The notes beneath the pieces are model-generated. The model was not told the origin of the DNA. It saw only the letters and a list, made by a program, of their open reading frames with translations, and did no database searches. The position numbers were made by a program, and so were the translations under genes. From positions 1 through 64,000 of the forward strand of contig NZ_QMFB01000043.1 in the NCBI RefSeq assembly GCF_003285015.1: a DNA stretch of 64,000 nucleotides, written 5' to 3'. Each line of letters starts with the position of its first letter. Position 1 is the first letter of the stretch. The stretch is from Paenibacillus contaminans (GTDB lineage: Bacteria > Bacillota > Bacilli > Paenibacillales > NBRC-103111). Shown here in pieces: positions 28,301 through 37,391 of this stretch.

Positions 28301-31300
28301 AGTCCTTCACGGGTTATGCCAAAGCGGCTATTCAAATCCCGAGAAATATTACGCTGATCGGCGGCAGCAGGCTGGCATCGGCGGAAGTGGGCGTATATGA
28401 GAAAGATATGAGAGCGGGATTGTCGGTCATCGGCATCGGGTTCAAGCTCGCATACATTTTCAGCACCAAAAAGACCGATTTCGACGTCGATGTGGCAAGC
28501 ACGGTGAAGAACGTAGGGAAAGCCGTTGTAAACACCGGAAAAGCAATCGTCAGCGGCGTTAAAAAGATATTCAGCTTATTCGGAACCGAGACGTCCACGA
28601 AGAAGGGCGTCATGATTCTCAGCCTAGATGCCGGAAACGGCAAAGCGGAGAAGCCGGAAATGATCGGCCAGAAGCTGTTCGAAAGCGAGAGGCTCAAAGC
28701 GACGGCCCGCGGTTTTATGGTACCGGGCAAGCTTACGACTCATTTGCTTGATACGAATCCGTTCGTCAGCAAATCGGGCTCGCTGGTCCGTCAAACGTTC
28801 AAGGTGGACAAGCCTTATCAAGCGCTCCTCGTTCTGAGGCATGCGAACCAAGACGTTCGTTTGTTGAAGCCTGACGGCACGCAAGCCGAGCTGCGTTTCA
28901 ATACGAATGCGGCTTACAACGCAGAGGCGGGCACCGTCATTGCGGAGCTCGATTTGAATTATGCAGGAGAATGGACGCTGGAGTCGGACGATACTTTGTC
29001 GGTGGAAATTCACAAGGTACTGTACCGCAATCCTGACTTGTCGATCTCCGATGTGGCCGGACAAGTACAAACGGCTGAGCGCAAAGCTTATGTTCCGTTA
29101 ACCTTCAACGAGCGCGGCACATACCTTGTTGAAATGGACGGAGCAGTTGCGGAAGCTGAGCTTCTGAAAGCGGACGGAAGGCCTTATGCGGTCGAAGCCT
29201 CCGAACAGGAAGCCGCTTGGAATACTTATTCGGACGGGGACAAGCTGTACATTTTGGCCGAGATTTCGGAAACTGGTACTTGGCTGGCGAATGCCGGGGC
29301 AAGCGCCAAGGTATCCTTGTACAAAATCCAGCCAGGCGTCGGCATGTCCAAAGTGAAAGCATGGAAAGAAGCGCCGGAGTTTGCCTCCATGGCCGACTTC
29401 AACGGAATTTCGGGCATGCAGGTGCTGCTTGAAATCGGTTCGGCATCCGCCGAGACGAAGCTGTACAAGCCTGACGGCACTATTTATCCGCTTGTGACGG
29501 ATTCCTCCGCAGCAGGCTGGAATGCCGTGTTTGACGAAAGCCGCGGCGTTATAACCGCCCTGGTCGACGTCGACTTCGGAGGCATGTGGTTCGTCAAATC
29601 CGATGATTTCACGAATTTGTCTGCGCTCGTGCTCGATCAAGCCACCTCGATGGCCGAGTTGAACGCGGAAGGCGTGACATACGAATATACGCTGATCATG
29701 AACGAAGGAAGATTCCTGTTCGATATCGCGGGCGGGGATGCCTCCACTCAAATCTTAGACGATGCGGGCAATGCGGTTCCGATTATTTACGACGAAAACC
29801 GTCCGGACCGCAACGCGATTCTGGATACGGAAGGGCGTTCGCTTAAGGTAACGGTAAACGTTCCGAGAGCCGGAAGCTGGAAAATCAAAACGGCGGGAGC
29901 CGTTACGATCGACCAGTACAAAGTGAACCCGGTTCCGGAGGTAAACGTGCTGCAAGCGGCGGCGCAATCCGCCATGAACAGCTATGAAGTGACTTGGCGC
30001 GTCAATAATCCGAAGCCTGACACGAAGGTCAGTCTCATTATGACCGAAAATCCCGAGGAGCCGGTCGGTCAAGTCATTGCTTCCGATTTGCCGGCGTCCG
30101 GCATCAAAACCGTAACGCTTCCGGACGGAAACCTGCCGGGCAGCTATTATTTGGCAGTGGTCGCGGATAGCGAAGCGTTCGGACCGATTTTCAAGGTGAT
30201 GGACAGCGCGGTAGAGCTGAAAGCGGAAAGCATGCTGCAAACGCCGGCCGATCTGCAGGCCGTTTCGACCGGCAACGGCGAAATTACACTGCGGTTCCAA
30301 GACAGCGAGTCGTCCAATGTGACCGCCTATCGGGTATTGCTGGCCGATGAGTCTGGAAAGGTTTCGTATAACGGCAAGGTTTTCGACGTTGAGCCGAAGC
30401 AAGGCGAGACGCAGGAAGCGATTCTTTCCGGACTCCAAACGAATGAAACGTATCATTTGAGCGTAATGGCTTTGCACCAATCGGAAACGAGCGGTCTCGT
30501 TAGCGCACCGTCGAGCGCCGTAACGGTTTATCTGCCGGATCCCGAGCCGGTAAGCCTGTCGCTTGAATTGAACACGCACGGACAAGCGTATGTCGAGCAT
30601 TTGTACGATCCTTACTATGTGAAGGCGGAAGATCTCGAAGGGCTGACCGTTCAAGAACGGGAGCTGCTTAAAGACAAGCTTACGGTTACGGACGCCAATC
30701 GCGTGACCGTCGAAATCGGCAGCGATCAAGCGGCGAAAGTCGAGCTGTTCGTCAACGGCGAGTCCGTGGGTATCAAAGAAGCGGCGGCACAGCAAGCCGT
30801 ATCGTTCGAACTGAGCGATTTGAGCGAACGCGATTATACGATTTCGGCCGAAGCGGTCAACGAGCGCGGCGACCGGAGCTTCTTTGAACAGAAAATGGTC
30901 GTCGACCGTACAGCGCCTTATCTATACTTGAAGTCCCCGATCAACGGGGAAGTGCTCGGCGACAGCCGGGTGAAGCTGGAAGGCGCTTCGGGGCCGGGCG
31001 TTCGTTTGACCGTGAACGGAGCCGCGGTGCCGGTCGATCGGAACGGAAAATTCGAGTATTACACGCAAATCCCGTCTAACGGCAAGCTGCCGCTCGTTCT
31101 CGTCGCGAAAGACGAAGTGGGCAATACGACGGAGCACCGTTTGGAAGTGTTGAAAGGCGCGGAAGCAGGAAACTCCGGAAGCGCAGTCGACCTTGCCGCA
31201 TTGGCTGTGGATGAAGGCGTGCTGACATCTTCGTTTACGGCGGAAGGCCAAGACTACTACACGACGATCGACAGCCGCGTGAAAAAGCTGCGCGTATGGG

Positions 31301-33717
31301 CGGTTCCATTTGCCTCGAACGCGATCGTCACCGTGAACGGAACCGTAGTTGACGCCGCTCGTTCGGCGCTTATCGATGTCATGGACGGAACGACGGTTAC
31401 GGCTGTCGTGAAAGCCGGCGGCAATGAGAAGACTTACCGGCTGCATGTCCGTACGGAGTCCGATCTTGCCGCGCTGAAAGGCTTGAAAGTGAGCGGATTG
31501 CCGGAAGAGGCTTCCGAAGCCGCTGACTTGAGCCTGAATGCGCCGTTCAACAGCACCAGAACAGATTACGAGATGAACGTACCGAACGGTATTACGGCCG
31601 TGAGCCTCACTCCTGAGGCTGTCGCGGACGGTTCGCTAATCCGAGTGAACGGCGAAGAGACGGCTAGCCGTCGCGCTTCAACCGAATTGCCGCTTAACGT
31701 GGGCGACAATGCCTTGACGGTGCAGGTCATTTCACCGGACGAGGCACGCAAGCCGGAAGAACAGCGGGATTGGACCAAAGCCGCTACCTATACGGTCAAT
31801 ATCGCAAGAGAAGCAAGCGGCAATGCATATTTGCAAAGCCTCGGGCTGGAAGACGTTCAGTTGACGCCAGGAACGTTCGATAAGGACGTATTCGAGTATC
31901 AAGCGACGGTAACATCCGATGTGACGGCCGTTTCCTTGAACGCATCCTCCGCGGACTCCGAAGCGGCGATGCTGCTGAACGGAGAGCCGCTGGAAGCCTC
32001 CGGCAAGCCGGTGCTTGAATTGGCGCCTGGTGCAAACAAGTTCGAGATTAAGGTGAAAGCGCAGAATGGAGACGAGCAAACGTATAAGCTGACCGTTTAC
32101 AGACAGCAGCCTTTCGCTTTCGAGCTGAGCCTGAGCGATTTATCGTTGAATAATGAGATGGTTTTCACTCAGCCATTCTCTCCGTGGGTACGCAACTACA
32201 ATTCCAGAAGTCTGACTTATGCAAGACTCGTTACGGTATATGCGGTACCTTCCGTTACAGGCACATTTGTAACGATTAACGGTAAGCCGATAGACGATAA
32301 GAACAGCGCAGTTGTTGATCTGCAGCCTGGGTCGAACACTGTGCTCGTGAGATTGGAATCGACGGATCGTTCCGAATCGAACGTGTATGCAATAGGAATT
32401 ACGCGGCTTATAGATGACACGCCGAACTCGTCACCAAACACGTCTACGACAACGACGATTCCGTCGTTCAGTATCAGCGTGAATAAGGATACGAATCGGA
32501 CGGCTGCGGTTGCCACGAAAACGACGGACAACGGGTCGAGCATCCTGCATGTCGCATTCGTGCCTGAGCAGCTGGAGAAAGCGCTCGACGGTCAAGCTCG
32601 AGGAACGGTCATTACGATCGCGATCGAAGAGAGCTACGACAAGATTGTAAGCGAGCTGACAGCGAGCTTGCTGCGGAAAATGCAGGAGAAGGAAGCCGTG
32701 CTGGTCATCCGTACCGGTAAAGGAAATTACACGCTTCCGGCAACCGCCATCAATATGAAGCAAGTTGATGAAACATTCGGCGCGAATGCGACGCAGGATG
32801 CGATCAAAGTATTGGTACAGCTGACGCCTTCGTCGGAAACGGTCCTTCAAGCGATCGAAAGCAGCGCAGCGTCGGCCGGCGCTGAAATTGCCGGTACGCC
32901 AGTCGATTTCGACGTGACGTTTACGTACAAGGATCGTTCGATGAACGTCGGACGCTTTGAGCAGTATGTCGCGAGGGAGCTTCCGCTGCCTGACGGCATC
33001 GATCCGAAGCGGATCACGACGGGCGTGCGTTATCAAGAGGATGGCAGCTTGCAGCATGTACCGACCTACATTACGCAAAGCGAAGGGAAATATTGGGCTG
33101 TTATCAATAGCTTGACGAACAGCACCTATGCGCTTATCGCGCACAGCAAGACTTTTGACGACATTCAAGGACATTGGGCGCAAACGTCCATCGAAGACTT
33201 GGCTTCCCGTCTTGTCCTGAACGGCAAAAGCGATGACCGGTACGAGCCGGACGACAAGGTGACGAGAGCCGAATTTACGGCGATCGTAATTCGCTCGCTC
33301 GGTTTGGCTCCGGAGAAAGCGGCATCGGCATACGGCGACGTTCAAGCCGACGACTGGTTCGCTCCGTTCGTGGCCACGGCTCAAGCTTACGGTTTGATTT
33401 CCGGCTACGAAGACGGTACGTTCCGTCCGGATCGGACGATTTCCCGAGCGGAGGCGACGGTTTTCTTGAGCAAAGCTTGGGCGCTTGCCGGAGGGGCGTC
33501 GTTGACGGAGGAAGAGGCTGCTGCCGCGCTGAGCGGAGTAAGCGATAGCGCCGATATTCCTGCTTGGGCGAAGACCCCTGTCGGTTCCGCCGTCAAGCTG
33601 GGCCTCTTGCAGGGCTACGAGGATGGCAGCGTGCAAACGCAGCGCTCCATCACGAGAGCCGAAACGGCTACCCTGGTGCGCAATCTTCTGCTGAAATCGG
33701 AATTGATTCAGCCATAA
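25315..33717 (+). CDS. Giant lectin/cadherin-like surface protein with three SLH domains
   Basis: A 2800-residue secreted protein. The start is GTG 25315, 7 bases after AAGGAGA; an ATG at 25255 has no site. A long basic N-terminus and signal peptide end near AEA-ADEP (about 48). Then come an L-type lectin-like domain (about 55-290, with LGIEFDSYYN), an Ig-like module, long beta-rich regions and an fn3-like domain (about 1640-1745). At least four cadherin-like beta-sandwich repeats follow (about 1955-2370), then three SLH domains at the C-terminus (from about 2612; FDDIQGHWAQ, YGDVQADDWF, GLLQGYEDGS). SLH domains anchor to pyruvylated wall polymer; the lectin suggests glycan binding outside the cell. 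It is monocistronic with a strong terminator. Confidence 0.9.
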   Translation: MNALYQARMMAKWKWKRKTALLLSLLLVLELMISIFAPGAMNVGTAEAADEPAPKYTTFLYKDFAKAASRIKFNNAAQVMPDGRLRLTPSVGATGGSIFNKERISLSASKAFSTYFAFQFSEQVNAGADGLVFVLQAGTNTAGSPGGDLGYLGIDDSLGIEFDSYYNPSDLGDPSTSHVGIHMDGTVNHKKLNKDGSAKKVVDVLPLGFNFDRTDKFHVWIDYDGQKISVFMNKNSNTRPADPILTQENVDLSRILTSEDVYAGFTAATGGAYENHDILEWYFTNKFDPIDDSCGCYREAPAVLDARTTVVNSVYRPGDTAYFTEVRLSDSSDNPGSGIALQVSNTSNITFLDASNQLAAYPGAAPTVTTDTYGIASYYFIPSTQGASPKFRVSTEFGTYEDVKIGQFPQVATGNVTPIYTSAGAKMEADIVANIQNTGNDSIIGWGVEYRKKAEGDAPAGPWITQRVEPYVIDTAGPRTVRLKGLEEDTFYEARAFAKNSGGASYGDIKTFIVQVPMQPGDVAYDNIGPGHLFVEDEQAVTLIGRNLNYLLKKMPVTDLAITVNGNGQTYPIPRESLKLVSSSNLKIELPKQADGSPLALGAYDLTINHTFFPSKTFNGAFRITDDASYRSRNYDEIVVRNNSEVRGPNEVDSITLRGPFIEYSSQKDVYQLKDPNAIVTLNDNLLFKGTSLIVDKTDPDKETIKGNGRLYINGKGVVPVMTTYTVFEGEFEFNPDNFSFQLRNPLNALDYIGMNMPVVIKSFTFIKGGIRVSGDMEVKVGVGSVEIKGGAKIDALEFKQNRIDLDADFKIGADFKSGPLESSELRFGIDTRIPEFRAGASAELKKAKIGFDIDLTIKKARLDAISFAVKKQMKLGSTGAQLTKIGGGVSNMSSMRTAPLTFSVLGAMSDYVTPKLSGNYMLNANDLRIDLSANHFGASGSLAIYSIKAADLESLIVYNPTGYQGFNKAGFRMGAKVNILDVIIGEVLVKYFQGQSFTGYAKAAIQIPRNITLIGGSRLASAEVGVYEKDMRAGLSVIGIGFKLAYIFSTKKTDFDVDVASTVKNVGKAVVNTGKAIVSGVKKIFSLFGTETSTKKGVMILSLDAGNGKAEKPEMIGQKLFESERLKATARGFMVPGKLTTHLLDTNPFVSKSGSLVRQTFKVDKPYQALLVLRHANQDVRLLKPDGTQAELRFNTNAAYNAEAGTVIAELDLNYAGEWTLESDDTLSVEIHKVLYRNPDLSISDVAGQVQTAERKAYVPLTFNERGTYLVEMDGAVAEAELLKADGRPYAVEASEQEAAWNTYSDGDKLYILAEISETGTWLANAGASAKVSLYKIQPGVGMSKVKAWKEAPEFASMADFNGISGMQVLLEIGSASAETKLYKPDGTIYPLVTDSSAAGWNAVFDESRGVITALVDVDFGGMWFVKSDDFTNLSALVLDQATSMAELNAEGVTYEYTLIMNEGRFLFDIAGGDASTQILDDAGNAVPIIYDENRPDRNAILDTEGRSLKVTVNVPRAGSWKIKTAGAVTIDQYKVNPVPEVNVLQAAAQSAMNSYEVTWRVNNPKPDTKVSLIMTENPEEPVGQVIASDLPASGIKTVTLPDGNLPGSYYLAVVADSEAFGPIFKVMDSAVELKAESMLQTPADLQAVSTGNGEITLRFQDSESSNVTAYRVLLADESGKVSYNGKVFDVEPKQGETQEAILSGLQTNETYHLSVMALHQSETSGLVSAPSSAVTVYLPDPEPVSLSLELNTHGQAYVEHLYDPYYVKAEDLEGLTVQERELLKDKLTVTDANRVTVEIGSDQAAKVELFVNGESVGIKEAAAQQAVSFELSDLSERDYTISAEAVNERGDRSFFEQKMVVDRTAPYLYLKSPINGEVLGDSRVKLEGASGPGVRLTVNGAAVPVDRNGKFEYYTQIPSNGKLPLVLVAKDEVGNTTEHRLEVLKGAEAGNSGSAVDLAALAVDEGVLTSSFTAEGQDYYTTIDSRVKKLRVWAVPFASNAIVTVNGTVVDAARSALIDVMDGTTVTAVVKAGGNEKTYRLHVRTESDLAALKGLKVSGLPEEASEAADLSLNAPFNSTRTDYEMNVPNGITAVSLTPEAVADGSLIRVNGEETASRRASTELPLNVGDNALTVQVISPDEARKPEEQRDWTKAATYTVNIAREASGNAYLQSLGLEDVQLTPGTFDKDVFEYQATVTSDVTAVSLNASSADSEAAMLLNGEPLEASGKPVLELAPGANKFEIKVKAQNGDEQTYKLTVYRQQPFAFELSLSDLSLNNEMVFTQPFSPWVRNYNSRSLTYARLVTVYAVPSVTGTFVTINGKPIDDKNSAVVDLQPGSNTVLVRLESTDRSESNVYAIGITRLIDDTPNSSPNTSTTTTIPSFSISVNKDTNRTAAVATKTTDNGSSILHVAFVPEQLEKALDGQARGTVITIAIEESYDKIVSELTASLLRKMQEKEAVLVIRTGKGNYTLPATAINMKQVDETFGANATQDAIKVLVQLTPSSETVLQAIESSAASAGAEIAGTPVDFDVTFTYKDRSMNVGRFEQYVARELPLPDGIDPKRITTGVRYQEDGSLQHVPTYITQSEGKYWAVINSLTNSTYALIAHSKTFDDIQGHWAQTSIEDLASRLVLNGKSDDRYEPDDKVTRAEFTAIVIRSLGLAPEKAASAYGDVQADDWFAPFVATAQAYGLISGYEDGTFRPDRTISRAEATVFLSKAWALAGGASLTEEEAAAALSGVSDSADIPAWAKTPVGSAVKLGLLQGYEDGSVQTQRSITRAETATLVRNLLLKSELIQP

Positions 33718-33724
33718 AAATCGA

Positions 33725-33765
33725 AAAACCGCTCTCGGGTTGTAACGCCCGGGAGCGGTTTTTTT
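33725..33765 (+). terminator. Rho-independent terminator after the SLH gene
   Basis: AAAACCGCTCTCGGG pairs with CCCGGGAGCGGTTTT (one wobble/mismatch) around TTGTAACG, followed by T's to 33765. Confidence 0.9.
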
Positions 33766-33807
33766 CAAACTTGCGGAAAATATATCTCGGGGGATTGTTT
33801 GATACCC

Positions 33808-33851
33808 CGGTAAACACGCCGGCTCTTAATGGGCGTCGAAGCCGTTTATCC
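33808..33851 (+). repeat. Dispersed palindrome, short copy d
   Basis: CGGTAAACACGCC on the left and GAAGCCGTTTATCC (33838-33851) on the right, with the 30-40 bp centre shortened compared with copy c. It lies just after the SLH terminator. Confidence 0.7.
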
Positions 33852-33937
33852 TCGTCTTATTTTCGTCGTAATGCCGAACGTTCCGTCGGTGGTAGGTGCC
33901 GCTTCGCTGAGTTTCTACTCTGCGATATTGCGGCGTT

Positions 33938-34212
33938 TCTAACGCCGTAGTCCGAAATTGCCTTCTTGGAGTAGGGGATTCCGCACCGCGTGCGCCTCCC
34001 GGCGCGCGGTGCCATCGCGGCACGCGGTGCTCGGTCACACGTCGGCGGTCAAACCTCGTGAGGTACCTCTAACGCTACAGTCCGAAATTGCCTTCTTGGA
34101 GTAGGGGATTGAGGTACCTCTAACGCTACAGTCCGAAATTGCCCACTTGGAGCAAGGAATCGAGGTTCCTCTAACGCGATAGTCCGATTTTGCCTGCTTG
34201 GAAGATGGATTT
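33938..34212 (+). repeat. 51-bp tandem repeat array (four units, one separated)
   Basis: Units B (34060-34110), C (34111-34161) and D (34162-34212) are each exactly 51 bp, opening GAGGTACCTCTAACGC and containing AGTCCGAAATTGCC. Unit A (33938-33980) is a partial copy, 43 bp, split off by a GC-rich hairpin. On the minus strand the array is open over 34035-34286 and encodes a 17-residue repeat (VRGTSIP.SK.AISD). Differences between units are partly silent in that frame, so a short repeat protein cannot be excluded, although no ribosome site is seen. The rest of 34213-34412 shows no clear feature. Confidence 0.85.
33983..34030 (+). repeat. GC-rich inverted repeat inside the 51-bp array
   Basis: GCACCGCGTGC (33983-33993) and GCACGCGGTGC (34020-34030) are perfect inverted arms separated by 26 GC-rich bases. 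The element interrupts the tandem array between units A and B. Confidence 0.75.
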
Positions 34213-34412
34213 ACCGGTGTGCCGAGCTTTAAAGCTGCTGTAAACGGGCGTTTTCGGACTGCAGGCGAAGGAAGGAACCCGGACATGATTCCAATTGGGC
34301 GAAATCGGGCTGCAGTGCGTGCTAGCGACGAACAAATTGGGCGCTAAAAGTAAAGGCAAGCAGACCAATCCATATCTTCAAAATTGTGCATGCCCACAAT
34401 TTGGGGATCTTG

Positions 34413-35339
34413 TCATGGCCTGACGGTGAACGTCTGCGCCAAGCTTATTTGAAGATGGGCATCGATTACGTGAATCGTTTTGACGATTCGGTAGCTGCCG
34501 TCTTCCAACTCGGGGAGACGATTCGTTTCTTTATACTCGCTCATCGGCCGAATGAACAGACCGACAGCCTCAAACACGGCGTCGAAAACGATCTTCCGCC
34601 ATTTGCCGTCTTCATATTTCTCTATTTGATAATACGTGCCGGTCATGAGCGTTAAAGGTCCGGCGTTTTTGATCGTCAAGCTTATTTCCTGGCCCGACCC
34701 ATAATCCGTTTTGTCGATGGACAAGCCGGCGTTGACGCTCATTTTGGGAATGACGATCGTCCTGGTCGCCGTATCCTCGACGGTTCCGTCCTCCGCAAGC
34801 AGCTCGGCGCTTATTACATAGATGGAGTCATCCTTATCCGGCAATATTTCGGGAAATAAATTGAGGTTCCAAAGAGCATTCGCCGTTAGCGTCCGTTCCT
34901 TCAGAAGTTCCGTCCGCTGGAAGTCCGCTCCGCGCTTCGTCAGCTGAAGGCGCATTTTCAAATGCTTTGGCGGAGCTTTGTCGACCCTCGCCTGAAGCTC
35001 GGCTCCCGGATGATGGACGACGATGAATTCGATTAGATCGTCTCCATCGCCTACCTCTCCCAAGTTTTGGCCGGAAGAAAAGCCGAAATGTTCATCAAAA
35101 TCCACGCTTTGGCGAAACCATTTGCCTGTCGGCTGCCCATACTCCGAAGGGATGAACGAGCTGATGTCAGGTGTGACGGGCTCTGTAGAATCGGGGAACG
35201 AAGGATCCCCGACCGAAGAGGGGCGGTATGAAGGAATCGGCCCTCCTCTTTTACTTGCGTCGAGCGGATCGTAAGCCGAGTCATGCGTGAAGCCCGAAGT
35301 AAGAAACAAGGCTAGCAGGATAACAATAGAAATATTCAC
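34413..35339 (-). CDS. Secreted protein with C-terminal Ig-like domain
   Basis: A 308-residue protein with an N-terminal signal peptide (hydrophobic 4-17). A Ser/Pro-rich linker (about 25-75) and an unassigned middle lead to a C-terminal bacterial Ig-like domain (about 205-305; GLSIDKTDYGSGQEISLTIKN, YYQIEKYEDGKWRKI). Such domains are common in surface proteins of Paenibacillus. The start codon overlaps the end of the upstream membrane-protein gene by 4 bases (ATGA), so the two are co-translated. It could be the exported partner of that membrane protein. Function unknown. Confidence 0.7.
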   Translation of the reverse strand: MNISIVILLALFLTSGFTHDSAYDPLDASKRGGPIPSYRPSSVGDPSFPDSTEPVTPDISSFIPSEYGQPTGKWFRQSVDFDEHFGFSSGQNLGEVGDGDDLIEFIVVHHPGAELQARVDKAPPKHLKMRLQLTKRGADFQRTELLKERTLTANALWNLNLFPEILPDKDDSIYVISAELLAEDGTVEDTATRTIVIPKMSVNAGLSIDKTDYGSGQEISLTIKNAGPLTLMTGTYYQIEKYEDGKWRKIVFDAVFEAVGLFIRPMSEYKETNRLPELEDGSYRIVKTIHVIDAHLQISLAQTFTVRP

Positions 35340-37204
35340 GGCTGCTTCCCTCCGGTTCCATCTTCAATTTCGACGGTCAGCTCCTTCAGATCGCGGTTAT
35401 TTTCGGTGTAGGCTATAACCGCTGTCCCGTCCGGAAAAGTTACCCGGATCCGATATTTCGTGATGCCGTCCTGTTCGGACAACTGCTCCGCAGCGTGACC
35501 GGTTGTTTCGCCGGCCTTCGTTAAATAGGGGAGCATCCCCGCAATATCGGCGCCGCTATATAGCTCCCTCAGTTTAGCGGTCCATTGCGCCGCATCCCAG
35601 GCGGGAGCGATTACGTTTACTTCATTCGCCCGCATCGCGTCGAGCAGGCGCGTAACCATATTCCCGTCCGCTTCTTGGAGAGCCGCAGCCAGCAGCGCGA
35701 ACGCGCGTTCTTTCCGGTCGTAGAAGTTCTGGGTGTTTTTATCCTGAAGAAACCGGAATATATCTTCTTTCTGCAGGTCCCTTGAAAACCAATGATATTT
35801 GAAGTCGGTCGGGTTTATTTGACTGCTCTTCGGGATCAGAAATGCACCGTCCGCGGACACCCGGTAAGCCTGCCATGGATCGAAGCGGGCGGGATGCTGC
35901 AGCAGAAAAACGTTTCGTCCGTCTCCGGAAACGGTCATGACCGCAGACAAGGGTTCATGCTGCTTCCGGTAAACGGCAAGCGTGCCGATCGCACCTTCTC
36001 TGCTGGAGTAGTAATAAGTGCCGTCATCGCTTTGCACCCGCTTTAAACGATAGTAGAACGTATCTTCTACCAGAGCGGGCTCGATACGATGCTGTGTGGT
36101 ATTACTGCTAATCCTCGTAATGACGTCCTTATTCACATTCCAGCGAATATGTCCGAAGCCGCGAATTTCGGCGGGCCGATGCCCGTCGGATAAATCCGGG
36201 ATAGACAGCTCCAGGTCATAAGTCCGCTGCTCCCAGAAGTAAGAAGTATACTGTTGATTGGACGCACGGAGGGCTTCGGAAATACCGGTACCGTACGCTA
36301 TACCGTGCCAGTCTTGCTTGCTCTTCCAGTCCAGGGCTTGCAGGTGAAAGCCCGAAGCGAACGCGATGCCGAGAAGCGGAAGAACGAACAGAAGCAGGTA
36401 GCTGCCTGTCTTGCCCAACCGGCTTTCTCCGGCGAGGGGAACAGGAACCTGGGAAAGCCATGCGAGGTCTCGCTTCATCAGATAGGCCAGCCGATTCATC
36501 AATTCGCGAATGAGCGCCGAGCCGGCCATACTGTAAATCAGCATGACAATGAAATAGTTATACGGCTTGGGAACGCCGTTAAAGAAGCTGATGCACAAGG
36601 TAAGCAGGGCCGCCGACAAGGCAAGACTAAACAGCCGCCGAAAATAGCGGCGGAATATGCTGGGAGCACGGGAAAGCGCCTCCCATAGCCCGATGTTATG
36701 CAGCACGATCAAATAAGGAGTCAGCGAATAAAAAAACAAGATCAGCATGAATGCAAAGCCGAGCGGACCGAGAACGGCCGTTATAAGCGTTGCTATACCC
36801 GTAGCTAAGGCGCTGATTATGGTCCAGCCAAGCATCCGCTTGAAATAATAGCGTCCGCAGTTCCAAAGAGAAACGGATTTGTATGATACCAAGCCGTTCA
36901 TGCCGCCCAGATACATGCCTCTTACGAAGCTTATAACGACGGCAGCCAGAAGAGAGAAGACGATTGTCAGAGGTATGCCGTTTTCCGACTCCGACTGGAG
37001 GAAAGTCAGCGGCGTTCTGAGATCTTGGATCGAGGGCATCCAAAGCGGTATCGTCATATTAAAGGTAATTCCCTCAGCTGCTTGCCGGGCGGGCATCCAA
37101 TACGGGTATACGGAGAATCCCCAATACACCCCGATTCCGATCAGCGCCGATAGGAATACGTCCGCAAGCATGGCGAGCGCGGCCAGCTTGGTAAGCCGTC
37201 CCAC
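35336..37204 (-). CDS. Large polytopic membrane protein of unknown function
   Basis: A 622-residue protein. Roughly six to eight helices lie between residues 8 and 300, with a break after about 115 and again near 215 (the GESRLGKTGSYLLLFVLPLLG helix at about 265), followed by a soluble C-terminal domain of over 300 residues. This domain has many Tyr/Asp strands and would be outside the cell if topology is even. No known family is recognised. GTG start at 37204 after AGGAGGAG. It overlaps the Ig-like protein gene by 4 bases, which suggests a two-gene unit acting at the cell surface. Confidence 0.65.
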   Translation of the reverse strand: MGRLTKLAALAMLADVFLSALIGIGVYWGFSVYPYWMPARQAAEGITFNMTIPLWMPSIQDLRTPLTFLQSESENGIPLTIVFSLLAAVVISFVRGMYLGGMNGLVSYKSVSLWNCGRYYFKRMLGWTIISALATGIATLITAVLGPLGFAFMLILFFYSLTPYLIVLHNIGLWEALSRAPSIFRRYFRRLFSLALSAALLTLCISFFNGVPKPYNYFIVMLIYSMAGSALIRELMNRLAYLMKRDLAWLSQVPVPLAGESRLGKTGSYLLLFVLPLLGIAFASGFHLQALDWKSKQDWHGIAYGTGISEALRASNQQYTSYFWEQRTYDLELSIPDLSDGHRPAEIRGFGHIRWNVNKDVITRISSNTTQHRIEPALVEDTFYYRLKRVQSDDGTYYYSSREGAIGTLAVYRKQHEPLSAVMTVSGDGRNVFLLQHPARFDPWQAYRVSADGAFLIPKSSQINPTDFKYHWFSRDLQKEDIFRFLQDKNTQNFYDRKERAFALLAAALQEADGNMVTRLLDAMRANEVNVIAPAWDAAQWTAKLRELYSGADIAGMLPYLTKAGETTGHAAEQLSEQDGITKYRIRVTFPDGTAVIAYTENNRDLKELTVEIEDGTGGKQP

Positions 37205-37325
37205 AGCATCTCCTCCTTAACCCATAATTTTCCTTATGGTTATGGACGCCTTCCCCCGGCAAAAAGTTGCGGAATGTACTGCAGATAGATTACGCGTTCT
37301 TTTTTGGATCCTGTAGAGGGAACGA

Positions 37326-37354
37326 TTGCATGAAGTTTCATTGAGCATCATAAT
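37326..37354 (+). promoter_or_regulatory. Sigma-A-type promoter of the fructokinase gene
   Basis: TTGCAT (37326-37331), 17-base spacer, CATAAT (37349-37354), about 30 bases upstream of the ribosome site. Confidence 0.6.
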
Positions 37355-37391
37355 AATTCGTAGCGTTAAACATAGGGAGGAGATTCGGAAA

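Noticed and set aside
32431-33768. A 445-residue minus-strand open frame
   Set aside because: Antisense to the SLH domains, which are certain.
34060-34212. Possible CRISPR array
   Set aside because: The units are directly adjacent with no unique spacers, few in number, and no cas gene is nearby.
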